This document shows, in pieces, positions 32,143 through 40,148 of a DNA stretch of 64,000 nt. The position numbers and the translations under genes are program-made. The notes under the pieces were generated by a model that ran no database searches, had not been told where the DNA came from, and saw only the letters and a list, made by a program, of their open reading frames with translations. This stretch comes from Niveispirillum cyanobacteriorum. Lineage in GTDB: Bacteria > Pseudomonadota > Alphaproteobacteria > Azospirillales > Azospirillaceae. The DNA is taken from contig NZ_CP025613.1 of the NCBI RefSeq assembly GCF_002868735.1, positions 496,001-560,000 on the forward strand. The letters run 5' to 3'. Each line of letters begins with the position of its first letter. Position 1 is the first letter of the stretch.

Positions 32143-32658
32143 TCAGGCGTCGGGGGTGGGGCGGTCGTCCAGGATCAGTTGCAGAAATGCCAGATCCAGC
32201 CAGCGCCCGAACTTCATCCCCACCTGCGGCATCAGGCCGGTACGCTGAAAGCCCAAGGCTTCATGCAGCGCGATGGAACCCTGGTTTCCCGCCTCGATGG
32301 CGGCCACCATTACGTGCTTGCCGATGGACCGGGCCCGCTCGATCAACGCCTGCATCAGCGCCTTGCCGATCCCACTACTACGCCGGTCTGTCCGGACATA
32401 GACGGAATGTTCCACCGTGTGTCGATACCCATCGAACGCCCGCCAGTCCCCGAACGACGCGTAACCCAGCACGTTACCGTCACTATCCACCGCCACTAGC
32501 ACCGGGTAACCCAGCCGACGCCGGTCTGCCATCCAGCCCACCCGGTTGGCCACATCTACCTGCACCTCGTTCCAGATCGCCGTCGTGTTGACCACCGCGT
32601 CATTATAGATGCCGGCGATGGAAGGGGCGTCGGCATCAACGGCGTCGCGGATCTGCAT
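32143..32658 (-). CDS. GNAT N-acetyltransferase, phosphinothricin acetyltransferase type
   Basis: A 171-residue acetyltransferase of the Pat/Bar family. It begins IRDAVDADAPSIAGIYNDAV and has TTAIWNEVQ, LGYASFGDWRAFDGYRHTVEHSVYV, and the acetyl-CoA loop RRSSGIGKALMQALI, then EAGNQGSIALHEALGF. Length and pattern are normal. Members acetylate amine or sulfoximine groups, often of antimicrobials; the substrate here is unknown. The ATG at 32658 is chosen by family start. It converges on the hypothetical gene with no gap. Confidence 0.85.
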   Translation of the reverse strand: MQIRDAVDADAPSIAGIYNDAVVNTTAIWNEVQVDVANRVGWMADRRRLGYPVLVAVDSDGNVLGYASFGDWRAFDGYRHTVEHSVYVRTDRRSSGIGKALMQALIERARSIGKHVMVAAIEAGNQGSIALHEALGFQRTGLMPQVGMKFGRWLDLAFLQLILDDRPTPDA

Positions 32659-32809
32659 AGGGGCGTCCTTCAACAAGCGGCGATATCCGCCGCCATGGCG
32701 GGCTCGGGGGTAGGGCGTACCTGGAATTGCGTGTGATCGCCGTCTGACGGACAACCACACGCTTGCCATCCTGCCCCACCTTCGGCTAGGTTCCCCATCC
32801 CTATAAGGG

Positions 32810-32894
32810 CTCGCTTGGCGGAATGGTAGACGCCACAGACTTAAAATCTGTTGTCCTCCGGGGCGTACCGGTTCGAGTCCGGTAGCGAGCACCA
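32810..32894 (+). tRNA. tRNA-Leu (anticodon TAA)
   Basis: A complete class II tRNA: acceptor stem GCTCGCT/AGCGAGC, D arm around GGCGGAATGGTAGACGCC, anticodon loop CTTAAAA (anticodon TAA), a variable arm, T arm GGTTCGAGTCC, and an encoded ACCA end. Confidence 0.95.
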
Positions 32895-32994
32895 ACTTGA
32901 TCTGATTATTGTTGTGACGGAAACCATATGTTATGGGGGCCGCATAGCATATCGACGCTCACCAGCATATATCGGGGTTTGGCCTTGGCTGCCG

Positions 32995-33318
32995 TCACAT
33001 CCAGTCAATGCGATTGATCAGCCGCCTGTAGTTGAGATCGAACGTCGTCAGAATCGTCGGGTCCCATTCGAAATCGACATCCGGCACCTTCTCGCCGCTG
33101 ACCAGCTCAGCCAGCAGCTTGCCGGCAAAATCTTCGTCATGGATCGCCGTGCCGACCGGCACCCTGAAGTAGTTGCGGCTATCGTCACGGGCGCTCAGAA
33201 TCTGCGGGATGTTCGGCGTGTCGAGCCTGCTTAAGCAGGGTAGACTGTCGCGAATCTCAAAACGGTCGAGCGTCAGCGATGGCTCAGCCGACGGATCCAG
33301 CGCGTTTCGGCATCCCAT
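32995..33318 (-). CDS. Hypothetical protein (107 aa), possibly a remnant
   Basis: An unrecognised frame with codon use like its neighbours. It contains SRNYFRVPVGTAIHDEDFAGKLLAELV and DFEWDPTILTTFDLNYRRLINRID, which look protein-like. A second frame upstream (33273-33470; PLYNPEYWRWDAETR) overlaps its start and could be the original N-terminus after a frameshift. The region beside tRNA-Leu is a place where gene remnants collect. Function unknown. Confidence 0.4.
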   Translation of the reverse strand: MGCRNALDPSAEPSLTLDRFEIRDSLPCLSRLDTPNIPQILSARDDSRNYFRVPVGTAIHDEDFAGKLLAELVSGEKVPDVDFEWDPTILTTFDLNYRRLINRIDWM

Positions 33319-33585
33319 CGCCAGTATTCCGGATTATATAGAGGAACATTGTCAAGTAACATGACCTCGGCCAGCTTTCGGTCTCGGTTCCGGCAAAAGC
33401 TCCACAATCTGGCCGCGGTCAAGGCGCTCCCATAGCAAGCAGGAGGGCGATCAGGCGAGACCTGCTTCACCTCAGCCGTCTTGTCGTCCGGTGGATCAGC
33501 TTGACGCCCAAAGGCTTATCCAGGGAGCCTGTAAGCGGAGTAGAGATTGCTGCCATCCGGACGACACGGGCGGGCGGCGTGGGCG

Positions 33586-35382
33586 TCAGAAGCCGAGGGA
33601 TAGAGATATCCCGCCAGACAGGCTGTTCTGGCCGTTGCCGGCAGAGCGTCCGCGAACCCCGAGATTGACAGCGGACTGTGTGGTCACCGGGATGGTTGCC
33701 GTGAGGCCGTAGAAGAAGGCATCATCCGACGCACCGACCTGCTGGCTTGTATACCAGACAGGGGCGCCGTGGGGCAGGATGGCAACCTTCTGCGTATGGT
33801 TCAGGACATCACCAGCATAGCCAAGCTCCAGCGCCGGAATGATGCCGCGCCATGCTTCACCGCTGCTGAAGCGTACACCCACGGCCGCCTCCAGCGTCTC
33901 CAGTTTCTGTCCGGCATAGGTTACCTGGGTCGAACGGTCCCCGCGCTCCGCATAGCCATCCACTGAAATACGATCATACCGCAACGATAGGAACGGTGCG
34001 ATCCGTAATGGGCCGGGCAGCGCGTCCACGCCGATGCGTGTTTCCGCAGTCAGGAAATCACTGTCGGTTCCACCTTGTTCGATGCGCAGCGCCGGACCCA
34101 GCATTACCTTGCGTTCGATATCAGACAGATTGGCCCTGCCGATGGCAGCAGTGAAATCTGCGGCAATCCGGCCATGCTGAAGTGTGGCAAAGCCCTGCAA
34201 TGAATAGCTGTCGATAGACAGGGCGCCCCGGTCATCGGCGAAATCACCGTTGCCATGGTGCCAGGACAGGTAGGAACCAGCGGTCAGCGCAGAGCTGAAG
34301 CCCCGTTCAAACCCGGCTTGAACGATAGTCCCATCGGCTTTGCCCTGACGGGTCGCGTCACCGTCGACAAGCTGTGTTCCGCCAATCAGACGCCATCCCG
34401 GTACGGGATTACGGCTGGCTGCATCCATCCGTTCACGGGCCAACTGGCCCGTTGCACGGTTGGTGGTCAGCAGCATGTGCGGCAATTGTGCAATCTGCAA
34501 AGGTGCGCGCAGCATGGCCAGGGTCGCATCCCCTTCGATCTCATGCACGACGCCTGTGAAATGGACGCCGTCGGCATAGAGATAGGTGCGGTTGGCATTG
34601 GCTTCGACATAATCCTTCGGCAGGCAGGTGAAAGATTCCAGCGCGAAGCCTCGGCAAGCGCGGCTGGTAGTGTTTGTGATCCCAAATTCTGCCGGGGCTG
34701 TCTCGATCTCCGCGATCAAGCCTGCCATATCGACATAGAGGACATTCAGTCCACGAGAGGCCAGGGCGGCATCATACCGCTCATTATATTGATCGAACTT
34801 GGGAACGCTGGTCGTCGCGACGGTGCCCGCCCCGGCCTTGATCAGATTGTCGATCTGATCGGCCAGCCCCTCGGCAGCGACACGCAGCACTTCCAGATCG
34901 GCGGGCGTGTCGGTTGGTCCGTTGAACTTGGTGGAGAAGACGTCATTGCCGCCACCCTGAATAATGACCAAGCTATTCCGGGTCAGCTTGCCATCATTGG
35001 CCATGAAGTCAGCAACCTGTTCTGTGACAGGCCGGCGGGTCAGATTTCCCGGTGCGTCAGGCCGCTGCAAGGCGACGCGCGCCCCGCCCTCGGCATAGTT
35101 GCCGCCGCCCATTGCGTGGGGCTTCAAGTCCAGGCCCAATCCCTTGGCCACAATCTCAACCCAGACATCATCGGGGTTGGTGGTGAACTTGCCGGCACCG
35201 GTCGGCGCCTTGGTCGCGTAATTGCCGCTGTCCGATATGCTGTCGCCGAAGACGATGACCCGATCATATTCGGCCGCCTGCGTGACTGCCGCATTTCCCA
35301 GCGTGAGGATCAGGGCGACGCCCGAAACGCTACGCCGAACTGCGCCGGCCCCCGAAGGAATGGTTGGCCGTAAATTGTTCAT
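33586..35382 (-). CDS. GDSL esterase/lipase autotransporter
   Basis: A 598-residue EstA-like type Va autotransporter. A signal peptide (residues 1 to about 37) precedes a GDSL passenger with catalytic Ser48 (VFGDSIS), the oxyanion block MGGGNYAEGGA, QGGGNDVF (Asn) and the Asp/His pair YADGVHF. A 12-strand beta-barrel occupies about 330-598 and ends in LGF, the outer-membrane signal. The enzyme would be displayed on the cell surface and hydrolyse esters or lipids. It is divergent from the two-component system at 35548-37622, which may control it. Confidence 0.9.
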   Translation of the reverse strand: MNNLRPTIPSGAGAVRRSVSGVALILTLGNAAVTQAAEYDRVIVFGDSISDSGNYATKAPTGAGKFTTNPDDVWVEIVAKGLGLDLKPHAMGGGNYAEGGARVALQRPDAPGNLTRRPVTEQVADFMANDGKLTRNSLVIIQGGGNDVFSTKFNGPTDTPADLEVLRVAAEGLADQIDNLIKAGAGTVATTSVPKFDQYNERYDAALASRGLNVLYVDMAGLIAEIETAPAEFGITNTTSRACRGFALESFTCLPKDYVEANANRTYLYADGVHFTGVVHEIEGDATLAMLRAPLQIAQLPHMLLTTNRATGQLARERMDAASRNPVPGWRLIGGTQLVDGDATRQGKADGTIVQAGFERGFSSALTAGSYLSWHHGNGDFADDRGALSIDSYSLQGFATLQHGRIAADFTAAIGRANLSDIERKVMLGPALRIEQGGTDSDFLTAETRIGVDALPGPLRIAPFLSLRYDRISVDGYAERGDRSTQVTYAGQKLETLEAAVGVRFSSGEAWRGIIPALELGYAGDVLNHTQKVAILPHGAPVWYTSQQVGASDDAFFYGLTATIPVTTQSAVNLGVRGRSAGNGQNSLSGGISLSLGF

Positions 35383-35547
35383 ATCCTACTCCTGCGATGA
35401 TGACACTGCCGATACGCAGTGCGTCGATGCCGGATGGATAGCGGTGGCGCGTAGCCGCTGACTTAACCGTGTGAAACGGATTGTATCGAAACGTAACAGC
35501 GCCCTTTGACGGCTTGAGCCAAAAAAGGGGAAGGGGGATAAGGTCCC

Positions 35548-36288
35548 ATGACCAGCAGCAAGCCCGATCCACGGACCTTCATTGCCATCGTCGAGGATGA
35601 CGAGGAGATCGCCGATCTTGTCGCCGAGCTACTGGGCCGCGAAGGGTTCGAGGTCGCCATCTGTCCCGATGCTGCCGAACTCAATCGGCAGATCGGCCGG
35701 CGGCGGGTCGATCTGGTGGTTCTGGATCTGATGCTGCCGGGGGAGGATGGGCTGTCGATATGCCGCCGTCTTCATATTGGCCCGATTCGGATCCCGGTCA
35801 TCATGGTCACCGCTAAGGGCGAGGATATCGACCGGGTGCTGGGGCTGGAAATCGGTGCCGACGACTACCTGCCCAAACCGTTCAACCCGCGCGAACTGGT
35901 GGCACGGGTGCGGGCGGTGCTGCGCCGCACCCGCGACGCTCACCGGCCACAACCCGTGATCGGTCGCTGGTATCGGTTTACAGGCTGGTCACTGGACGCG
36001 GCATCACGCACCCTGACCGACCCTGGCGGGCAGGATGTTGAACTCACGGGTGGGGAGTTCGACCTGCTGTTGGCGCTGCTGGATCATCCGCAGCGGCTGT
36101 TGAGCCGCGATCAGTTGCTGGACTGGACGCGCGGTCGGGATGCCGCACCGTTTGACCGCACCATCGATGTGCAGTTGAGCCGGCTGCGCCGAAAGCTGGG
36201 GGATGATCCGAAGGCACCAGCCATGATCCGCACGGTGCGCGGTGGCGGATACTTGTTTGCGCCGCGTGTGGAAACAGGGGGCGGGTGA
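35548..36288 (+). CDS. OmpR-family response regulator
   Basis: A 246-residue regulator. The receiver domain has the acidic pocket EDDEE (16-20), phosphoacceptor Asp60 (LVVLDLMLPGEDG), MVTAKG and YLPKPFNPREL. The winged-helix DNA-binding domain follows (about 135-240: LTGGEFDLLLALLDHP, IDVQLSRLRRKLGDDP, VRGGGYLF). It overlaps the kinase gene by a few bases and lies 165 bases from the divergent autotransporter. Confidence 0.93.
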   Translation: MTSSKPDPRTFIAIVEDDEEIADLVAELLGREGFEVAICPDAAELNRQIGRRRVDLVVLDLMLPGEDGLSICRRLHIGPIRIPVIMVTAKGEDIDRVLGLEIGADDYLPKPFNPRELVARVRAVLRRTRDAHRPQPVIGRWYRFTGWSLDAASRTLTDPGGQDVELTGGEFDLLLALLDHPQRLLSRDQLLDWTRGRDAAPFDRTIDVQLSRLRRKLGDDPKAPAMIRTVRGGGYLFAPRVETGGG

Positions 36289-36290
36289 TC

Positions 36291-37622
36291 ATGCGCCTTT
36301 TCGACAGCCTGGTCTTTCGGATCGCGGGCCTGTTCCTGCTGGGGTTGCTGGTGTTGCAGGGCGCGATCCTGGCCGTCATCGTCTGGCCAGATGGACGCCC
36401 GGTGATGTTTCGTCTGGTAGACCCGCTGGAAGTGCGTCGCATCGCGGAAGCGCTGGAAAGCGCGCCATCGTCGCTGCGTCCCTTGATCGTTGCGGCGGCT
36501 GGGAATGCTGGCACGATTGTCGAACTGCTGCCCGGCTTTCCACAGGACAAGGACGGCGCGCCGCGCACAGCGCCGAAGCTGGAAGCACGCTTCCGCCTGT
36601 ACGCGGATGAACTGAGTGGTCGGACAGTGCAGGTTCAGGTCCGGGACGATGATTGGCGGACACCGGCCATACCGGTTCCACGCGGGCCGATCCGGGTGCT
36701 GGTCGGACTATCGACCGGGGAGGTGCTGGCTGTGGAACGGGCACCATTGCTGCTGCAGCTGCTTCTGTCCCGCTATCTCTACATCGCTTTTGTGGTGGCT
36801 GTGATTGTCGGCCTGATCATGTTGACATTGCTGCGCCAGGTGGTATGGCCGGTCGAACGGCTGGCACGGGCAGCTGATGCGTTGGGTCAGAATATCGACA
36901 TGCCCGATGCACCCGTTTCGGGTGCGCGAGAGGTTCGGGCACTGGCGCAGGCGTTCAACCTGCTCAAACACCGGATCGGCGGGCTGATGGCCGAACGCAC
37001 GCGGATGCTAGCGGCCATCGCCCATGACCTGCGGACCTATCTTACCAGGCTGCGCCTACGCGTGGATTATCTGACCGATGAGAAGCATCGCCGACGAGCG
37101 GTGAATGATCTGGAGGAGATGGGGCAATTGCTGGACGATGTGCTGCTGTTCGCGCGCATCGATGCGGGTGCCGATACGCATGACATGCTGATCGACGCCC
37201 GGGCGGAGACGGCGGACTATGTTGAACGTCGCCGGGAGACCGGGGACACGGTCTCCCTGACAGTAAGCGATAAGCCTTTGCTATGCCGGTGCAGCCCTCT
37301 GGCCTTTCGGCGAATTCTGTCAAACCTGCTGGATAACGCGGTTCGCTATGGTACGCGCGCCGAGGTGGACCTGCGTACCGGCGATGGCGGCATCTTCGTC
37401 ATGGTGCAAGATGATGGCCCCGGTGTTCCGACGGAAATGATCTCACGCCTGACGGCGCCCTTTGAGAGGCTGGATGTTTCCAGGGGACGGCGGGGTGGCG
37501 GGGCAGGTCTTGGCCTGTCCATCGTCAAGGCCTTGGCCGAAATTCATGGTGGTGATCTGACCATTGCCAACGGTCCTGCCGGTGGTTTGCGGGTGACGGT
37601 CCGTCTTCCGAGCCAGCCCTGA
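36291..37622 (+). CDS. Sensor histidine kinase
   Basis: A 443-residue EnvZ-like inner-membrane kinase: first membrane segment about 7-30, periplasmic domain to about 150, second segment about 160-185, HAMP, then the H-box AIAHDLRTYLTRL with His245. The usual proline after the HDLRT core is Tyr here. N-box NLLDNAVRYG, G1 DDGPGVP and G2 GGGAGLGLSIV are intact. A GTG at 36285 is an alternative start. Paired with the upstream regulator. Confidence 0.92.
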   Translation: MRLFDSLVFRIAGLFLLGLLVLQGAILAVIVWPDGRPVMFRLVDPLEVRRIAEALESAPSSLRPLIVAAAGNAGTIVELLPGFPQDKDGAPRTAPKLEARFRLYADELSGRTVQVQVRDDDWRTPAIPVPRGPIRVLVGLSTGEVLAVERAPLLLQLLLSRYLYIAFVVAVIVGLIMLTLLRQVVWPVERLARAADALGQNIDMPDAPVSGAREVRALAQAFNLLKHRIGGLMAERTRMLAAIAHDLRTYLTRLRLRVDYLTDEKHRRRAVNDLEEMGQLLDDVLLFARIDAGADTHDMLIDARAETADYVERRRETGDTVSLTVSDKPLLCRCSPLAFRRILSNLLDNAVRYGTRAEVDLRTGDGGIFVMVQDDGPGVPTEMISRLTAPFERLDVSRGRRGGGAGLGLSIVKALAEIHGGDLTIANGPAGGLRVTVRLPSQP

Positions 37623-37696
37623 AGGTCTGTCGAAAAATACTTAGCTGTTTAGCTTTCTATCTTGACGGCGGGCCGGCTGTGTTGATAGATAGCCGT

Positions 37697-38035
37697 ATGG
37701 CTAACCTTGATGTGATCTTTAACGGCCTCGCCGACCCTACCCGCCGGATGGTTATTGCCAGACTGGCGGCGGGGCCAGCGTCGGTATCGGAACTGGCGGC
37801 ACCCCATGAAATGGCGCTGCCCAGTTTCTTGAAACATTTGAAAGTCCTGGAAACAAGCGGCTGGATCACTTCCGACAAGGCCGGACGGGTCCGGACATGT
37901 CGTCTGCGACCAGAGACAGTGAAAATGGCAGAGGACTGGCTCAGCCAGCAACGATCCCTATGGGAAGCGCGGCTTGATCGGCTGGATGCATTCCTGGTGA
38001 CGATGAATGAAGAAGGAAATCAAAGCGATGTTTGA
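37697..38035 (+). CDS. ArsR-family transcriptional regulator
   Basis: A 112-residue winged-helix regulator with the ArsR pattern: [28 protein letters not shown], the recognition helix [15 protein letters not shown] and the wing [13 protein letters not shown]. It has no metal-binding ELCVCDL motif and belongs to the subgroup adjacent to SRPBCC (AHSA1-like) genes. The ATG at 37697 is chosen by family start. It overlaps the SRPBCC gene by 8 bases. Confidence 0.88.
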   Translation: MANLDVIFNGLADPTRRMVIARLAAGPASVSELAAPHEMALPSFLKHLKVLETSGWITSDKAGRVRTCRLRPETVKMAEDWLSQQRSLWEARLDRLDAFLVTMNEEGNQSDV

Positions 38036-38492
38036 TCCGAAGGTTGATCTTGTTCTGGAACGATTTGTGAGCGCCAACCCGACCCAGCTCTGGCGGGCCT
38101 GGACCGAGCCGGCCCTGTTGAAACAGTGGTTTGCGCCCAAGCCCTGGACCGTGGCCCGCGTAGCAATTGAAGCCCGTGCGGGCGGCATCTTCTCCATCGT
38201 CATGGCGTCCCCAGAAGGGGTTGAAATGGACGAAACGCCCGGCTGCGTGCTGCTGGCCGATGCAGGTCGCCGTCTGGTCTGGACCGATGCCGTCGGACCT
38301 GATTTCCGTCCGAACGCAGAAAGCTTCATGAGCGTCGATATCACGATGGCGGCGGAAGGGACGGGGACCCGTTACCGCGCGCTGGTGCGCCATAAGTCGG
38401 AGGCGGATCGGCAGAAGCATGAGGAGATGGGCTTCCACCATGGGTGGGGCACTTGCCTGAATCAGTTGGAGACACTGGCGGGCACCCTCTGA
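38028..38492 (+). CDS. SRPBCC domain protein (AHSA1-like)
   Basis: A 154-residue START/Bet v1-fold protein: [43 protein letters not shown], and a C-terminal [16 protein letters not shown]. Members bind hydrophobic ligands or act as Hsp90-activator-like domains; function here is unknown. The ATG at 38028 has a GGAAATC ribosome site; an in-frame ATG at 38007 is an alternative. Regulated by the ArsR protein by position. Confidence 0.85.
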   Translation: MFDPKVDLVLERFVSANPTQLWRAWTEPALLKQWFAPKPWTVARVAIEARAGGIFSIVMASPEGVEMDETPGCVLLADAGRRLVWTDAVGPDFRPNAESFMSVDITMAAEGTGTRYRALVRHKSEADRQKHEEMGFHHGWGTCLNQLETLAGTL

Positions 38493-38552
38493 CTTTCGTA
38501 ACGGCAGCCGATCAGAAGCCTTATCTGGTCGGCTGATCGTTGCGACAACCGT

Positions 38553-38806
38553 ATGACGTTCATCAGCATCGACCATCCGCGAATGATCGAGTTGGAGCAT
38601 GGCGGCGATCACGACGATGATCCCGCTCGGTTCTGCATGCTGGCGACTTTCGACGAACAGTCCGATGGCAAAACAGTTCTGACCTTGCGTCAGATGCGTC
38701 CGACACGGGCCCGTCGCGATTCAACGGTTGGCTTTGGTGCCGTGGAATATGGAAGCCAGACTCTGGACAAGCTAGCTGCACATGTCGCGGTCTGGGATGG
38801 CGCTCC
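38553..38806 (+). pseudogene. SRPBCC-family gene fragment (C-terminal part)
   Basis: The frame from 38553 reads RMIELEHGGDHDDDPARF, then LATFDEQSDGKTVLTLRQM and FGAVEYGSQTLDKLAAHV, the C-terminal half of a second AHSA1-like protein. There is no N-terminal half and no family start. It runs into the 3' end of the convergent tetR gene. It is a decayed or truncated paralogue rather than part of the intact gene upstream, which already has its own C-terminus. Confidence 0.65.
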
Positions 38807-38824
38807 TGTGGTCAGGTTGCTGGC

Positions 38825-39436
38825 TCACGGGGCGGCGGCTGCCATGGCGCCAGACAATCCCTTGATCAGGGCCTCAATCACACTGAGAACCTCGGTGTGG
38901 TTACTGCCTTCTGCAACCTCCATTGCCGCCCGCTCGAACATCGCTGATAGTATGGAGGCCAGAACGGGCAGGGGGAGCGAGGTGATGGCACCTTCCATCA
39001 TCGCTTCTTGCAGGCCGAGGCGCAAACTGGCGTCGCCGTTCTGCGCCTCTATCTGCCGCATCTGATCGCGTCCCAAAACAGCGGGTCCATCGATCAACAG
39101 TAAACGCACCCGGCCCGGCTCCCGCATGGCCTGGATATAGGCCATCGCCCCGGCCAGCAAGCGTTGAAGGGCGGACATGTCCGGCGCGTCGACAGCTTCG
39201 ATCGCTGCGGCGACAGCTGCCGATTCGGCCTCGATGACGGCCTGGAAGATTGCTTGCTTGTCCTGAAAATGATGATACAGGGCGCCCCGCGTCACCCGTG
39301 CACCAGCGACGACTGCCGGTGTGCTCGTTGCCGAAAACCCATTCTCTATGAAGAGTTTACGTGCCGTTTCCAGCAGCCGTGCGCGCATCTCGGTGGTGCG
39401 GACGGGGTTACTGCGACGTGACGATTTAATTTGCAT
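38825..39436 (-). CDS. TetR-family transcriptional regulator
   Basis: A 203-residue TetR regulator. The DNA-binding domain is at about 12-60 ([47 protein letters not shown]); the C-terminal ligand domain is helical. The ATG at 39436 lies within a repeated TACAGACTG element, the probable operator, shared with the divergent VOC gene. Likely represses the VOC gene and itself. Confidence 0.92.
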   Translation of the reverse strand: MQIKSSRRSNPVRTTEMRARLLETARKLFIENGFSATSTPAVVAGARVTRGALYHHFQDKQAIFQAVIEAESAAVAAAIEAVDAPDMSALQRLLAGAMAYIQAMREPGRVRLLLIDGPAVLGRDQMRQIEAQNGDASLRLGLQEAMMEGAITSLPLPVLASILSAMFERAAMEVAEGSNHTEVLSVIEALIKGLSGAMAAAAP

Positions 39437-39481
39437 ACAGACTGCCTGTTTGTTAATGACTTGCGTACAGACTGTATGTTT
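39433..39481. promoter_or_regulatory. Two-copy TetR operator candidate
   Basis: GCATACAGACTGCCTGTTT (39433-39451) and GCGTACAGACTGTATGTTT (39463-39481) are direct repeats 30 bases apart, each with partial internal dyad symmetry (ACAGAC/TGT). They lie between the divergent tetR and VOC starts; the first overlaps the tetR start codon. Confidence 0.65.
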
Positions 39482-39500
39482 ATCACAGGAGAAGCAAAGC

Positions 39501-39926
39501 ATGAAGATCACCAGCTACTATCCCGTCCTGATGGTCGCCGACGTAGGGGGCACTGCCGCCTTCTACAGGGATCATTTTTCGTTCACCGTCCTGTTCGAGG
39601 CGGATTGGTACATCCACCTTCAATCCACCCTCGACCCGACCGTCAATCTCGCCATTCTCAAGTGGGATCATGAGACGATCCCGGAAGCTGGACGCGGCAG
39701 GGCGTCCGGCCTGTTACTCAATTTCGAGGTCGAGGACGTCGACAGCTTCTATGCCTACTGTCAGGAGAAGGGGCTTGCGATCCTGCTGGCATTGAAGGAC
39801 GAGGAGTTCGGGCAGCGTCATTTCATCACGCAGGACCCGAACGGCACCCTGATTGATGTCATCCGCCCCATTCCGCCAACAGAGGCGTTCGCCGATAATT
39901 ATGTGCCCGGCGCAATACCGGGGTGA
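39501..39926 (+). CDS. VOC-family (glyoxalase/bleomycin-resistance fold) protein
   Basis: A 141-residue single-domain VOC protein: [21 protein letters not shown], then [18 protein letters not shown] and [18 protein letters not shown]. The metal-binding residues are only partly conserved. The ATG at 39501 has an AGGAG ribosome site. Divergent from tetR and probably under its control, an arrangement typical of genes induced by a small hydrophobic compound. Confidence 0.88.
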   Translation: MKITSYYPVLMVADVGGTAAFYRDHFSFTVLFEADWYIHLQSTLDPTVNLAILKWDHETIPEAGRGRASGLLLNFEVEDVDSFYAYCQEKGLAILLALKDEEFGQRHFITQDPNGTLIDVIRPIPPTEAFADNYVPGAIPG

Positions 39927-40148
39927 GCAAGGGCAGGGTGTGGAGATGAGGCTGTCCATGTTCCCTGAGGGGCGTTGTGCGGCCATGTCACCCCTACACA
40001 GTATGCGGCTGATGAACAGGAAGCTGGTTCTCGTAAATCGGCCATTTGTGTGCTGGTTGCCCGATGGTGCGCGACGGTTGGCAATCCGCATCTTCATACT
40101 GACTTTGACGAACGTTTTCGTTCCAATCCTCAGGGACAATGCATACTG

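Noticed and set aside
33273-33470. 65-codon minus-strand frame upstream of the 107-aa hypothetical protein
   Set aside because: Overlaps the other frame and has no clear start; its C-terminal part looks like out-of-frame reading. Possibly the lost N-terminus of the same gene, so only mentioned.
37630-37700. CTATCT/AGATAG inverted repeat before the arsR gene
   Set aside because: Arms are only 6 bp and far apart; not enough to call an operator.
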